Part shown: one piece after another, positions 47,350-59,208 of the stretch
Numbering within the stretch: the first letter of the stretch is position 1
Layout: each line of letters begins with the position of its first letter
Assembly: GCA_003255025.1 (NCBI GenBank)
Contig: QANY01008723.1
Coordinates: 868,001 to 932,000 of the forward strand
Direction of reading: 5' to 3'
Source of the DNA: Datisca glomerata
Taxonomy: Eukaryota; Streptophyta; Magnoliopsida; Cucurbitales; Datiscaceae
DNA length: 64,000 bases
Notes under the pieces: model-generated
Told to the model about the DNA's origin: nothing
Databases searched by the model: none
Seen by the model: the letters and a program-made list of their open reading frames with translations, nothing else
Made by a program: the position numbers and the translations under genes

Positions 47350-48360
47350 TGCTTATTATTTTTTGTTGTCATATCTAACCAATGTAGTGCTGACTGCCAT
47401 TTCTGAAACTGTAAGGTAAAGCAACAGTTCTTTCTCTCGCAACGGCTTTTAGAGTAGAAACAGAGATGCTAAGTAATGTTTTATTTTCTATAGAGCTTCT
47501 TTGCATTCGTCATCCCATTGATGCCTGTAATTCTTCCTTAATTTTGTGAAAGATTCCTTGCATTTGTCCATTGACCTTGCCAAGAATCGTTTCAGCGTGG
47601 CTAATTTCTCATTAAGCTCCACACTTTTTCAGGATTGAGTTTCATATTGCCCGGTCGTAGGGCTTGAAAGGCTTCGTTCAGATTACAGATATCATCCATT
47701 CTCCGTTCTTACTTTCACTAGCATATCATCCATGTATACTTCCATTATTCTTCCAATCCATTTCTCAAAGATTTTGTAAACCAATCTTTGATATATTTCC
47801 CCTGTATTTTTCAAACCAAACAACATTATTGTGCATAAAAGAATATGCCTAAATCAGTTATAAAATGATTTTTTCTTGATCAGATTGAAATATTTTCACA
47901 CAATTGTATCCTGGATATGCATTCATGAAGCCGAGTAGCTCGTGGCTTGAGATTGCGTCGACCATCTAATCGATTTATGGTAACAGGTAATCATACTTTA
48001 GGCAAGCCTTGTTTAGATCGGTAAGTCTACACAAATTCTCCATCTCCTGATCTTATTACTGATCATTACAACATTTTCCAGACACTCTGGGTAGCTGACC
48101 TCTCTGATGAATCTAGCGTCGTGCAACGTTTCTATTTATTCTTTTATAATTGTCTTTCTTTCTAGGTCAAATGTCCACTTTTTCTACTTTACAAGTTTCA
48201 TAAAAGGATTAGTACTCAATTTATGATAGAATAATTTTTCAATGATATCGGGCATTTCAGCAGCCATTATGGAAAAGATGTCCACATTCTATCTAAGAAA
48301 CTCTTCATTTTCTACCTTCAGCGAGTTCAGTGCAATATGGAATTGTAAGGTGAAGGTGCA
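47350..48360 (-). pseudogene. Reverse transcriptase of the Tat element
   Basis: Broken into several frames. The catalytic block is kept: MEVYMDDMLVKVR at 47745-47707. Upstream are IYQRLVYKIFEKWIGR (about 47795) and, further, WRICVD (about 48030), where the usual motif is RVCVDFTDLN. Downstream NPEKVW matches LNPEKC. Multiple stops abolish coding, although YMDD itself is intact. Confidence 0.75.
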
Positions 48361-48439
48361 TCTATTACCATTAAATCCATGATGTGATTAAATGACTCAG
48401 CATGTACTGGGAGTGACAAGACCCTTTAAGAGTAAGTCA

Positions 48440-48780
48440 TAGTGTCGTTAAATCTAATCAATAGTTGGCTAGCATTGCGTAGCTTCCGAGTTCCCACGGA
48501 CATTTTGACAATGGTGGATCGATGAAGTATGTTAACTGTACTACCACCATCAACAAGGACCCTCCGTGGTAGGCAGTTCCTTATCTAGATAGTGATTACA
48601 TGCGTGTCATTATGCCTATCTTTGAGCTATTGTCACTGTCGTCAAATATTATTGGGCATCATTGCTCTTTTCGTTCAGCTAATCACTTTTCTCGAGAGCA
48701 GGCTTCTTATAGTATATCTTTCAGTTGGTAACTATCCTTGGTGAAGTGGCCAGCACTTCTATGAAAGCAACAATATTTGT
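48440..48780 (-). pseudogene. Protease and zinc knuckle of the Tat element
   Basis: RRVLVDGGSTVNILHRSTIV (48570-48510) has the DGGS form of Ty3 aspartic proteases. About 130 bp upstream (48765-48705) a knuckle reads YCCFHRSAGHFTKDSYQLKD, with the last Cys changed to Ser. Confidence 0.65.
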
Positions 48781-49139
48781 TCTTATCTCTTTCATTGGGC
48801 TCCTTGATAAGGGGCGCAAGTCTCTTCAACCAAGGTTTATCTTTTATTGACTCAAAGATCTGGTGAACTGTGAGAGTCAACAGCGTATAGACTCGATCAC
48901 CCAGATGAACTCGCTCGATGGCCCTGAATTTCTTTTTTGTATTTTCACCATGTTCTCCATTTTCTCAAGCATGCATGCTTTATTCTTTCTCGTTTTTGAA
49001 CTCTGCATGCTTGGTCATTGTGTTGTAACCCGTTGTTTCGAGAGCTTTTGCATGCACTTTTTTTCCTACTCCAGAGTGATATACGTATGCACCCTCATGA
49101 AGGCTTTTTACTGTGGTGAGCGGCTGAATGCTAACCTTG

Positions 49140-49995
49140 CTACATTGTCATAACAATTTTCAATATTTTCCATCTCTTCTTTGAAACAATGGTTGCAGTC
49201 TTGTAGTGAGTTCTCTTTTTTATTAAAATTTTGAGTAGGTACTCCAAGTCTTCCATGCCCGTTCGATAGGTGGAGTACTGTTCTTGAAACACAGAGGACA
49301 TTCTAGCGAAGTTATCAATTGAACATGAAGGAAGAGAATGATACCACTTCAATGCATAATTGTCTAGGCTGGATGGAAATATCATGTATATTAATTCATC
49401 TTTGTGTTGGTTCAAGGGCATCACTTGCCTAAAGCATCATAGGTGGTCGATGGGATCTGTCTTGCCCTCGTAGCACTTGAACTTCGTTGAAACAAACTTC
49501 TTTTGGATGGGAGCAACTTATATTTGAGGGCATAACGGAGACCGCGTTAGTGTTTCCAAGTCTACCATTCTGGTGGTTCCCAATTCCGCATCTCCATCAT
49601 TTTTTTCTCTAGCATCCTCTCCACTGCTCGTTCCGTCATCAATTTTTCTTCATCGCGGCGCACATTCTGACTGACACTTGGATCGAGATGTATGCCAGGT
49701 CGAGTTTCCTATTTCGTATCATGGGGGTTCATGTTTTCCTGTTCTCCTGTGATCGTTCTCTAGCTTACTTCAGCCCAGGTTTTCGCAACGTCCCGTTGTA
49801 AAGTTGTGATATGTTATTGCACTATCTGCCACACATTTGTAGTGCTTCGTTGTTGTTACGGTTCTCCATGTTCTACATCCCTGCCAGAATTGTTTGAATC
49901 ATCTTTTACACTCCTGCAGGCTGGTTAACGGGGTTATTTACAACGTTTGCTTCATTTTGCACTTCTCGTGCAGCGTGTGATATAGTTCGAGGCAT
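49140..49995 (-). pseudogene. gag of the Tat element
   Basis: Begins at ATG 49995 with MPRTISHAAREVQNEANVVN and is stopped and frameshifted soon after. The core at 49424-49140 reads LNQHKDELIYMIFPSSLDNY, ALKWYHSLPSCSIDNFARMS and SVFQEQYSTYRTGMEDLEYL. It is the same gag family as 11290-12760. Confidence 0.8.
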
Positions 49996-50249
49996 TTTGC
50001 ATTATGAACTTGAGTTAATTGTCAGCTCTCAATGAAAACGTCAAATTATAAAGGAAAATTTTTACAATCAAGAAATAAAGAAGTATGAGAGAAAATTAAC
50101 AAATATACTTATGGTTACTCATTTAGAATTGATTTCAAGGTTACATAAGTCTTTATTTATAGGCTCTAATTAATTATACGGAATTTGATACACTTTATCT
50201 ATTTAAAACTAAAAATATGATCTGGCAAATATTCTCTTTTGGCTTAACC

Positions 50250-50842
50250 ATAAATATCAACTCAAACAGATCTCAGCAATGCATTTCGTTTTCTCCGGTT
50301 GACTTTCAGCTTTCCTTTTTGTAAGGTGGCGACTGTGCTGGATTACTTCCTGTTCAGTGTGGATTTGGATGCCAAAGCTTGAGTAATTGTCGCAGCTCAT
50401 ATCATCTAAAAATCTCTACTTGTATACTAGCTGGACACGCCCCTGAGCTATGTGTGATTTTATTTTTAACAGTGCTGTCTCGCACGCTTGATTGGTGTAA
50501 AAGAGTAAAAGAGAGGGATGGGACCGGTCGTCGACTTTTATTAACGGATCAAACTTCGCGTAGAAGACAATCGAGGTGGAGGTGGACCCAGACGATCTCC
50601 CCCATTCAAGTAAAGTGAAACCCTATTTGCATAGTTCATTGTTTTTTGAAAAGTGAACAGTTCATTGTTGACTTGCAGACGAAATTGCTTGGAATTCAAT
50701 CCTTATATTATCAATTTGTGAAAATTCTGTTCCAATTTTAATATTCTTATTACGTGGTAACTGTGTCTCTAAATTTCCAACATTGCTCAATTGCCTGCTC
50801 TTAGTCAATCTGTTTTAGGATTAACTTTTATTTAGTGAAGAC

Positions 50843-50844
<2 letters not shown>
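50250..50844. other. Spacer between the Tat element and the pararetrovirus
   Basis: No gene is seen. A short plus-strand frame (50379-50618) has no recognisable motif. Part of this may be the outer end of the upper LTR, whose boundary is uncertain. Confidence 0.4.

Positions 50845-50883
<39 letters not shown>
50845..50883. repeat. TA dinucleotide microsatellite
   Basis: About 19 uninterrupted TA units, directly next to the pararetroviral sequence. Endogenous florendoviruses are reported to sit preferentially at TA dinucleotide repeats, so this may be the integration site. Confidence 0.9.
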
Positions 50884-50886
<3 letters not shown>

Positions 50887-51260
50887 CGGTGTGGGGGCGG
50901 AATATCGATTAATTTAAAGATAATAAAGTAAAATAGCGATTAATTTCTTATGTGAAGGATTCTTTCTTTAAAGACAACTATAGAACATACTTATCAATAA
51001 TAATTAAATAATTCAAAGATAAGATATAAAATTAAGAAGTCAATTATTTATTGAAGAATAAAAATTTAAAAACTTACAATATTGAAATATTTGTAACAAC
51101 TAACCAGTACTCCCGCTCACTAATTAATGTTATAGAAGAAAGTATTACAAATGAGGAGAAAGAAGGAGAACAAAACTTTGTTTTTCAAAATAAGTTTTTC
51201 TCTCAAAAGTGAGTAATTAGTGAAAATCAAGTTATATACTACAAATGGGATAAGACATTC

Positions 51261-51268
51261 TATTTATA
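51261..51268 (-). promoter_or_regulatory. TATA box of the pararetroviral intergenic region
   Basis: On the minus strand TATAAATA lies 590 bp downstream of the end of the viral polyprotein. Pararetroviruses make their full-length RNA from a promoter at this place. Activity cannot be judged from sequence. Confidence 0.5.
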
Positions 51269-51555
51269 AGCAAAGAGAGTGGAGTTCAGCGGAAACTCAT
51301 CACTAACTTGTATTATTCTTTCCTACTAAAGTAAAAGACACTTTTTACAATATTATACTATTTTTTTCTCAAAAGAACAAACACTTTACATTGTAACTTT
51401 TGACTAAATTATGAGAAAAAGATAAATAGCTAGATATTTTTTAGACAACTTACATCTTATCTCTAAGCCTTTTATAAAATAAAACAAAATATAAAGATTC
51501 TTGATAATTGTATTTTGATCATTACTTTAAGTTAGAGAGTTGTCATCTTGATATT

Positions 51556-51790
51556 TACTTCAAAGTGGAGAATTATTTTTCTTGATATCTTGATAATATC
51601 TCTCTCTTTCATTGTTGGAGTTTTCGCATTTTGCCAAAAGTAAATTCCTTTATTGTTATTTTATCATCTTTGACATCTCGAAAGGTGCATCAAATTGGAG
51701 AATTATTTTTCTTGATATCTCGATCATGTCTCTTACTTTTATTGTTGGAGTTTCGACATTTTGCCAAAAGTGAATTCCTTTATTTTTGCT
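51556..51790. repeat. Tandem duplication (130 bp) upstream of the viral TATA box
   Basis: The word attgttggagttttcgcatt (51611) recurs at 51741, and gagaattatttttcttgata recurs with the same 130-bp offset. The duplication lies roughly 300-520 bp upstream of the TATA at 51261-51268 on the minus strand. Confidence 0.85.
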
Positions 51791-51854
51791 TATTTGTTCA
51801 TTGTTACAGTTTTGGCTTTTCTTTTTTCTTTTTTATTTATTTATTCATCATCAC

Positions 51855-52260
51855 TTAGATGGATATCTTCAAATGGATCTTGGACATCTTGAAATACGTC
51901 ATAAGCTCATTGGGGTATGGCACGACCCTTTTGGGTGTTTTGGGCCTTCAATCGTTCAATGGTAGCCTTTTTAGTGGATTGAGCTTTCTAGGTATCTGGT
52001 TTTATTGAATGATTTGACTCTACAAAAGATTCTGAGTCAGAATTAGTATTATCTTCTAGAAGAAAAAGCATTTCTTGGATCAATTTTTGCTTGAGTTTGG
52101 ATTTGGGGTTTAAGGATTTTGATTTTCCTTTGGAGGAAGTAGGCTTGGACTCTTTAGAAGAGTTGGAATGAGTTTGCTTTATTTGTGAGTTTTGGTTAAT
52201 GGGTTCAATAATTGTTAATGAAGTCTAGATAAAAGGTTTGCTAATTTATAGCAGGGGTGA
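51855..52260 (-). pseudogene. C-terminal tail of the viral polyprotein
   Basis: A Ser/Lys/Asn-rich stretch leads to an acidic end (PFEDIHLSDDE then TAA at about 51857). It has at least one internal stop (about 51988). A low-complexity end after RNase H fits this virus group. No enzymatic motif is seen. Confidence 0.5.
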
Positions 52261-53099
52261 GTTTTTGCAAATTCTTGGTTAATGGTTGGGTGAGAATCTC
52301 ATCTTTAATTGCGTGTTGCCATTTATGTATCCTATGTATTTTGTATTTGCTTGAAAAGAAAAGAAGCTAAGGGAAGGAGACTTTGATTGGTGAGAGCTTG
52401 TATAATTTTGAAAACAAAGTAAAATTTTGCTGAAATTCAATTGATAATAATTCTAAGATGGGCCCGTAGATGGACTACCATCTCAAGAGCCAATTTGAAA
52501 AATCATACTTGAAATTTTTATCAAAATTTAAAAACCAAGAGTGTAAAAATTCCGTATTTTGATGTAGGAATATTTTATGTCATGCATCAATTTAATCAAA
52601 ATAATTGTAGTTCATTTTGTTTAGAATAAATTTGAAAGATTAAAGATAGGTTTTCCAATCCTCTATGGTCACAATTTCGAGAATGTAAAAAGAATGATAG
52701 ATAATCTTTCCTTCATGACTTTTTATTGAGTTAAAATTCACAGATTTAATTTCTAAGAGAATATCTCTGTAGAAAAGATATTTTTGTCCTTGTGACCCGG
52801 GCATAATGGAAGTCTACAATAAAATGAATTTAACAATTTAGGTAGGATGTTTTAAATGAGCAAAAGAAATCTCAATATAAAAGATATTTTTTCCGGGATT
52901 TTTTTGAATTTCTGGTATGATTTTTTTTAATGGTTGGTTGAGGGATTGGACATCAAAAGGTTAAGAAATTGAAAATTTCTCAAATTGGTAAACTAGGGTT
53001 GGTTGGTAATTGGGATTGAAGGACCCAATGATTGTTAATTGGGTTTGGTTAAGAGTAGAAGATTCCTCCTTAATTTGGACGTTGAGGGTCAATTTTGGA

Positions 53100-54430
53100 G
53101 TTGATGACTCCCCTTCAACTCAGACCTTAAAGGCCTTAGCTTGGGGTTTAAACCCAATCTCGTTGACCCTACAAGAATTCAAGTATGAGAAAGTCAAGTA
53201 CCAAATTATTAATGACTTGAATGAATTCAATATCAATATAAAAATATTGAGAATAGATTGGCATCTAGCAAACAAATTTGGAAGCAATATTTTTAACATC
53301 ATTTTTCCAAAATATGTTTGCAAATTTACAATCAATTTTAAACCGAAACTTTTGATTTAATAAATCATCTTGCAATTTTTTAATACGCAATACAACAGCT
53401 AAAAACTCCTTTTTTATAGTACTGTAATTAACCTATGACTGAGACCAAGTACCAGAGGTAAACTTTACAATTCGTTCAGGCATTTTTAGAGAAAATTTTT
53501 GTAACAGGATACTCCCATATCTGAGTTTAGAGGCATCAGTTTGAACAATTTTAAAGAAATTAACAGTAAAGATGCCAAGACAAAGAATAGTCTTAACATG
53601 AGATTTAATCTTTTTAATTAAATTGGTATGAACATGTGTCCATGGTGGGATTTTTTCTTAAGTCTCTCAAATAGAGGTTTGCAATCAATTCTTAAATTAT
53701 TATAAAAATCAAATATGTAATTGAGAGATCCTAAAAATCATTGTAATTGGATTTTATCCAGGATTTCATCTAGAATTTTTGGTACAAATTGTATGACATG
53801 ATCAATCAGCTTGATAATAGAATGATGGACCTCAAATCCTACAAATCTGATTTTAGACTGAAATAATTTGATTTTACTTGCATAAATAACCAAACCATTT
53901 TAATTTATTATTTTGGAAACAAATCGAGATGTTTCCGGTGTTGATCAATTGATTTAGAAAATATAAGAATATCATTAATGTAAACAATTGAAAAATAATC
54001 AAATTGGTTGAAACTCTCATTCATTATACTTTGAAATTCACTTGAGACATTTTTAAGCCCACATGACATTTACATTCCATTTCTAATGGCCAAATGGAGT
54101 TACAAATGTAGTTTTATATATGGCATTCTCATTTATTTAGATTTGCCAAAATCTAGATTTCATATCAAACTTTGAGAATACAACAGCATCTCTAAGCCTA
54201 TTAATAAAGTCACTATTGTTAGGTATATGATATATAATCAATTCCAAAACATTATTAAGGGACTTGTAGTTGATTACTAACCTAGGAACTCCATATTTAA
54301 TTTCACTGGCATTTTGAACATAAAAGGCAGAACATGACCAAGGAGATTTACTTCTCCTGATAATATTTTTATTAAGGAGTTTTGTAATTTCTTTTTCGCA
54401 AAATTCAAGCATTTCAGAGTTCATCTGAAT
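53100..54430 (-). pseudogene. Viral reverse transcriptase and RNase H region
   Basis: 54424-54137 is an open RT segment starting after the protease, with the PRLVINYK block (about 54290) and FSKFDMKSRFWQI (about 54175-54137). The catalytic block at 53988-53965 reads YIND where YIDD is usual, so the first Asp is lost. After a frameshift further RT and RNase H pieces can be followed towards 53120, with many stops. The enzyme would copy the viral RNA into DNA. Confidence 0.8.
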
Positions 54431-54639
54431 TGGTCGCGCTTTTATAGGGTGAGCTTTTCATCAAATCATTTTATATGAGACATGCTGGCTGTGTGATGTT
54501 TTCTATGCTAGAATGCATTAGGAATGTCAGCACATAGTTCTCTAACATTTTTTTCTTCAAGGACTTTAATTTATTTTGTAAGTGTACGATTTTGAAGTCG
54601 TACTTCAATCGTTTTGAATTTTATTTCTTCTTGAAGAAA

Positions 54640-55570
54640 AGATTATTATTTTTCTTTACAAGAAATTAAATTTACGGTTTTATAAATAGATTTTTGTTTC
54701 AAAGTTTTCAATTTGTTATTATGAGAAAAAGAAAGAAATTTAAATTTGACAGGTTTATCTATATGGTAAGTAATGATTCCATCATGCGTTGTTATGAAAG
54801 GATACAATAGAGAAATGAATAGTAAATCTAAGATAATTTTATCTGTCATATTTTTTACTAAGACAAACGATGTCTTAAAACACACATTATCTTAGCAAAT
54901 ATGAACTTTGGAGACTTCATAATTGACATGCATACGAGTACTATTGACAGAAGTTAAATATTATTTTATCTTCTTGAAGTACTTGGTAGGAACAAATGCT
55001 TCCTGCATACAATTTAAGTAAGCTCCTGAGTCAATAAGAGCTAGGGGTGTTCACGGTTTGGTTCAGTCGATTTTTTTGATGAAAAATAGAACCGAACCGA
55101 ACCGAAACTTCGGTTCGGCAATAAAATTAAACTGAACCATGAATGCTAAAAGAACTTGGTTCGGGTCGGTTCGGTTCTTCGTTTCAGTATTATTAATTAA
55201 AAATAATTTTTTAAATGATAGTATTGAAAAATAATAATATAAAATCATAAATTTGTTTCGGTTCGATTCGGTTTTATATGAAATTATATATAAAAAAAAT
55301 AAAAAAAAATAATATTATTTTAATATTTCAGTTCGGTTCGGTTCGGTTCAGTTGAAAAATCACCAAAATTCTGAACTGAACCGAAAATTCGGTTCGGTAA
55401 TAAAATTGAACCAAACCAAACTGAACACATATAAAGAAACGACTGAACCAGTCATTTTTGGGTCGGTTTGACTCGGTTCGTTTAGTTCGGTTTGGTTTTG
55501 AACACCCCTAATAATAGTTATACAGGTGATATCAAAGTCTTGGATAATAACTCTGACCATTATATCTTTA
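54640..55570 (-). pseudogene. Viral aspartic protease region, interrupted by a MITE
   Basis: The active-site triad DSG is encoded at 55032-55024, followed by the flap-side segment (54885-54646, MTDKIILDLLFISLLYPF). The segment just N-terminal to DSG continues on the far side of the MITE at 55560-55511. The protease would process the viral polyprotein. Besides the insert, a stop at about 54955 breaks the frame. Confidence 0.7.
55042..55510. mobile_element. hAT-like MITE inside the viral protease
   Basis: Ends are TAGGGGTGTTCA (55042) and TGAACACCCCTA (to 55510), a perfect 12-bp inverted repeat. Flanks ATAAGAGC (55034-55041) and ATAATAGT (55511-55518) agree in 6 of 8 bases, as expected for an aged 8-bp hAT duplication. 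The interior is full of cggttcggtt repeats. Length 469 bp, no coding capacity. Confidence 0.85.
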
Positions 55571-55849
55571 TAAGATTGATGCGATTAAGGATTTGAAAGA
55601 AGTTGTCATCATTCTGTATATTGACAATAGGTTCTTCAATATCATCATCAGAGTGAATAGAGGTCATACTAGGTTTTCCTAGTTCCCTCGACTCATGTTT
55701 TTATAGTTAAATTTTTTATTTTTACAAGATTTAATTCTTTTGTTATTCATGAGTTTCAATCATTTAATTCTTTTGTTTCATTCTTAAATTATTTCTCTTT
55801 GAAGCCCTTGAAGAGTAATTTTCTTATCTTTTCTTTTAATTTTATTGAA

Positions 55850-58111
55850 TCTTTCAAGGGTTTGAGAAAGACTTACAATGTTATTATTAGACTTCATATC
55901 CTTCTTTCATTTGGATAACCTTTCTAAATCTTTCAAGGTATTCTTGTTCCTCATTTTTAGTTAAAACATTTATTGATTTCTGTCAATAGCTATCCTTGCA
56001 TCTCATAGGGATGTCAGGAGAATTACTGTCAAAACTTGAAGATTTCAAATCGTTAGAATCAGTAAAATCAAATTCTTCGAAATCTTCATTACTGGTTTCA
56101 TATAGTAATCTATGGATTCTATAGTTCTAAGTAAATCTTATTTTTCTTCATCAGAAATCTTTAATTAATTTATTCAATTTTTGACTTGATAGGTATTGGG
56201 AAAATGACAATATTGACCACACTTAAAACATTTAATTTTACTTTTATCAAGAAATTGTTTATTGTATAAGCTATTCTAGGATTAAAATCTAGGCGATTAG
56301 CTTTCCTATGTTTTTGAGATGATGTCATAGCAGATAAGCCATATATTGTTCACAGAAATTTCCTAATTGATATTTGACAGTTTTCTTTTCCTTTTGAATT
56401 TGTTTATTGATTTTCATATCAATACACATTTTTAAACCTTCTCTTTTTATCGTTATGATGATGGTGCCATGGGTGAAATTATTATAGTCTATGTTTTCTA
56501 GGTCATCACTAAGGACAGTCATAATTTTGTGAGCAAAAAAGTTGGGTAACCCATTTATAAATATTTGTTTTCAAAAGGGTCGATTACTATAATCCCTTGT
56601 CATCATTCTAGATAAGAAAATGTTGTAATAGTCAAAATCGCGTAGGGTAATACATCTAAGATTGGTCAATTGATTATGAATACTCAAAGTAATATTACTT
56701 GGCATACCAATGAAGTGTTCAATTATTGTGTAAAAGAATGTATTTTGTGTTGGCAGGTAAGCCAACATCCTGCCACGTGGCGGAGGCCTGGTGAGGTCAA
56801 GTTATAGTCGAAACTGGAGCGCAGGTGTTTGAACTAAATAAGAGAAATAAAGTTGCACCTTAACTACCAGCTATAGCATTTAGCTCAACGGTAAAATCTT
56901 GATCCTACAATTGGTATCAGAGTCTCGTGGTCAGGGGTCGATCTCTCATGGAAAGCATTGTGCTTGTAGGCGGGTGCTGGGGGGGATTGTTCGCAGCTGG
57001 CCTAGCATCCTACCACGTGGTGAAGGCTTGGTAGGGCCAAGTCACAGTCGAAACCTGAGCGCATGTATTTGAACTAAATAAGAGAAATAAAGTTACGCTT
57101 TAACTACCAACTATAGCTTTTTAGTTCAACGGTAAATGCTTGATCCTGCATTTTGAGCATCAGGCATTATTTCCTGATCATCTCTAAGAATTGGGGCTCC
57201 TTTGGCATCAATTTTTATTGCCTTTAAAATAACATTCTTAGATTCTTGGGTGAGATATTTTTCCCCCCAAGAATGAAACATTCATGTAAATCATGTGAAT
57301 AAGAGCTTTATGACCTCAATAGGTGACAAATTATGGGTGGTGATATAACTATTAGCCACTATTGCCATGTGTTGTAACTTATTAATGACTTCTTAATCTG
57401 ATAGGTCATCTATTCCACTCATACAATTTTTTAGCATATATAGAAAATTGTTTGACTAAAGAAGGTTAAGAAATTTTTATATCTTGAGGAATAAATCTTT
57501 TATGTCATTTTCTTTCAAGTTTATTAATCTCTAGAATTTTTAATGTTTCTTCTGAATTGTTAATGATAGAAGATTCATAGGCAGGATCACGGTTATCTGA
57601 TCAATCTTTTTATTGTGGGGGATGATTTTTAAAGTAGATTTATGGGAAAGATTTATTAAAGAAGTTTGAGTTTCTCTTAAAGTTAGGGATTTGTAAGTTT
57701 TCGGCATATTGAGATCATCGACCTTATTCTCAATTTTGTCTAATTATTTTTTCATTGTTATTAAACTTTGATTAGTGTAATTAACTTGCTCAACAACCTT
57801 TTTATTAGGGTCATTCTCATTAGAATTTTTAAAAGGAGAGACAGTAACTAAATTTTTTTATGATTAATAATAATTTTTTCAGGTGGGGGATGACTAGCAG
57901 TTACCCAACTAAAATCTTCTTTGACCCATTTAGTCTTTGAAATGACTTTAATGTTTTTATAATAAATATTCTTAATAAAATCAAGAAAAAATATATCAAT
58001 CCTAAAATCTTGTATAAAAGTTGTCCATTCAGCTAGAATAATTTTTCTTTGATCCATATCATAGGTTTCCCTATACTTATTGCGTCTATTAAAGTTTGTT
58101 AGGTCATTCAT
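55850..58111 (-). pseudogene. Viral capsid-protein region with zinc knuckle
   Basis: Minus-strand frames 58111-57848, 56768-56571 and 56522-56325 form one capsid-like polypeptide interrupted by frameshifts and by the TRIM at 56748-57150. A CCHC zinc knuckle follows at 56230-56188 (CFKCGQYCHFPNTY), with the last Cys replaced by Tyr. Such knuckles bind viral RNA. The region lies between movement protein and protease, as in florendoviruses. Confidence 0.7.
56748..57150 (+). mobile_element. Intact TRIM (terminal-repeat retrotransposon in miniature)
   Basis: Two direct terminal repeats, 56748-56909 (162 bp) and 56988-57150 (163 bp), both starting TGTT and ending CCTACA or CCTGCA. The 78-bp interior begins with a primer-binding site TGGTATCAGAG (56912-56922), complementary to initiator tRNA-Met, and ends with a purine tract ggtgctgggggggat. 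A 5-bp duplication TTTTG flanks it exactly (56743-56747 and 57151-57155). It has no coding capacity and depended on proteins of another LTR element. Confidence 0.93.
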
Positions 58112-58464
58112 ACGTTGTGTTTATCACTCCTAATATGTCTTGCATTCATGTATTAAATGCAAGACATATTATCAAATATAGGTTGATTGACCTGTGAATT
58201 AGTGGCTACACTTTTAAGTCTTAAATTTTTCATTTTTAAAAGTTTTTAGTTCTAATTCTAATTGTTGGATCTTAAGATCTTATTAATATGAATAGTGGAT
58301 CCATAAAAAGAATTTCTAGGGGTACTAGCCTGGCTAAGTTTCCTAATTTGGGGATTGGATTTGAAAGGTTTGAAATGTATTTTAACACTACCATCCATGT
58401 AATATTGAATGTAATCAATATCTAAAAGAAAACGTTGAATAGGAGTGAGTTCACTTTCATTGGC

Positions 58465-59160
58465 TTAAACCCACTTTGTAGGTAGAGTAATATCTGACCA
58501 TCTAATAGTTTTGAAAATTTTAATATTGACATTGCTTTGATTGGATTGAATCAAAAGAGTTTGATTTTTAGGACATATATTGATAACTTGAAAAATCATA
58601 TTAGTTTTGGTGATTTTGTAATGAATTCTAAAAATCAAAGTTAGAGGCTGGACTCCTTCCAGAATTTCATAACCACTAATCTTTATATTCAAGGTTAAGA
58701 CCTTCAGAATATGAGGATCAAGCAAACTAACTGACAAATCAGGAAAGTAATCAAAACAAATTAGACCATTACAAAGAGAAGATTTGATTAATCCTAAAAT
58801 ACTATCATTAAAATTAATAAATCTTGTATCACACAAGGCTAACAAGACAGGTGTATCTAGGCATTTTCTTGTGAGTGGTTTTATTCTAATTTGGACTAAA
58901 CCAAAGTGAAGGAAATTATATCCTTTTTTAATGTGATGTATAATAGCATTTGAACATAGAAATTGACAAGTTTTATACTCCTTTCCCATAGTACATATTT
59001 TTTAATTGTTTTAACATGATGTTGTGGCTTAGAAGAAGCTAGTGACCATGTTGATTTATAAATTTATTTACTAGGCACTTTAGGTATATTCCAAACTTTA
59101 TGATTTACATGATCATCAATAAAATATTCAACATGCTCTTCCTTTATTATATCAGGCATT
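58465..59160 (-). pseudogene. Viral movement protein region (polyprotein N-terminus)
   Basis: An open stretch of 174 codons (58989-58465) resembles the 30K-type movement proteins of Caulimoviridae, which widen plasmodesmata for cell-to-cell spread. A possible true start lies at about 59160, with an in-frame stop near 59065. The next downstream frame is the capsid region. The relatively long open frame is notable, given the decay elsewhere. Confidence 0.7.
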
Positions 59161-59208
59161 GTATTTATTGTACATCTATTACTACAAGAAGAATTACTTC
59201 TAAATAAC

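Larger units (their letters stand above)
40849..50249 (-). mobile_element. Tat-lineage Gypsy retrotransposon with antisense ORF
   Basis: Two similar direct blocks, 40849-41073 and 50033-50249, read as LTRs (both contain aacaaatata, gatacactttatctattt-like words and end in cttag/cttaac). Between them on the minus strand come gag, a CCHC knuckle, protease, RT, RNase H and integrase in the Ty3/Gypsy order, then a non-coding spacer and an ORF on the opposite strand. An antisense ORF between INT and the 3' LTR is known for Tat-lineage elements. LTR divergence and many stops make this an old, inactive copy. The true LTR ends and TSD could not be fixed, since the lower LTR abuts a CACTA-like end. 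Confidence 0.8.
50884..59200 (-). mobile_element. Endogenous pararetrovirus (Caulimoviridae, florendovirus-like), decayed
   Basis: Read on the minus strand the order is movement protein, capsid region with zinc knuckle, aspartic protease, reverse transcriptase and RNase H, and a charged Ser/Lys/Asp-rich tail that ends near 51855, followed by an intergenic region with a promoter-like TATA. This is the Caulimoviridae order and lacks integrase and LTRs. The sequence is AT-rich, with many stops and frameshifts and two later insertions (a MITE and a TRIM), so it is an old, inactive copy. Genus is inferred from gene order and overall resemblance, and is less certain than the family. Confidence 0.82.

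Noticed and set aside
53010..53360. 116-codon plus-strand frame
   Set aside because: Antisense to the viral RNase H region. No domain.
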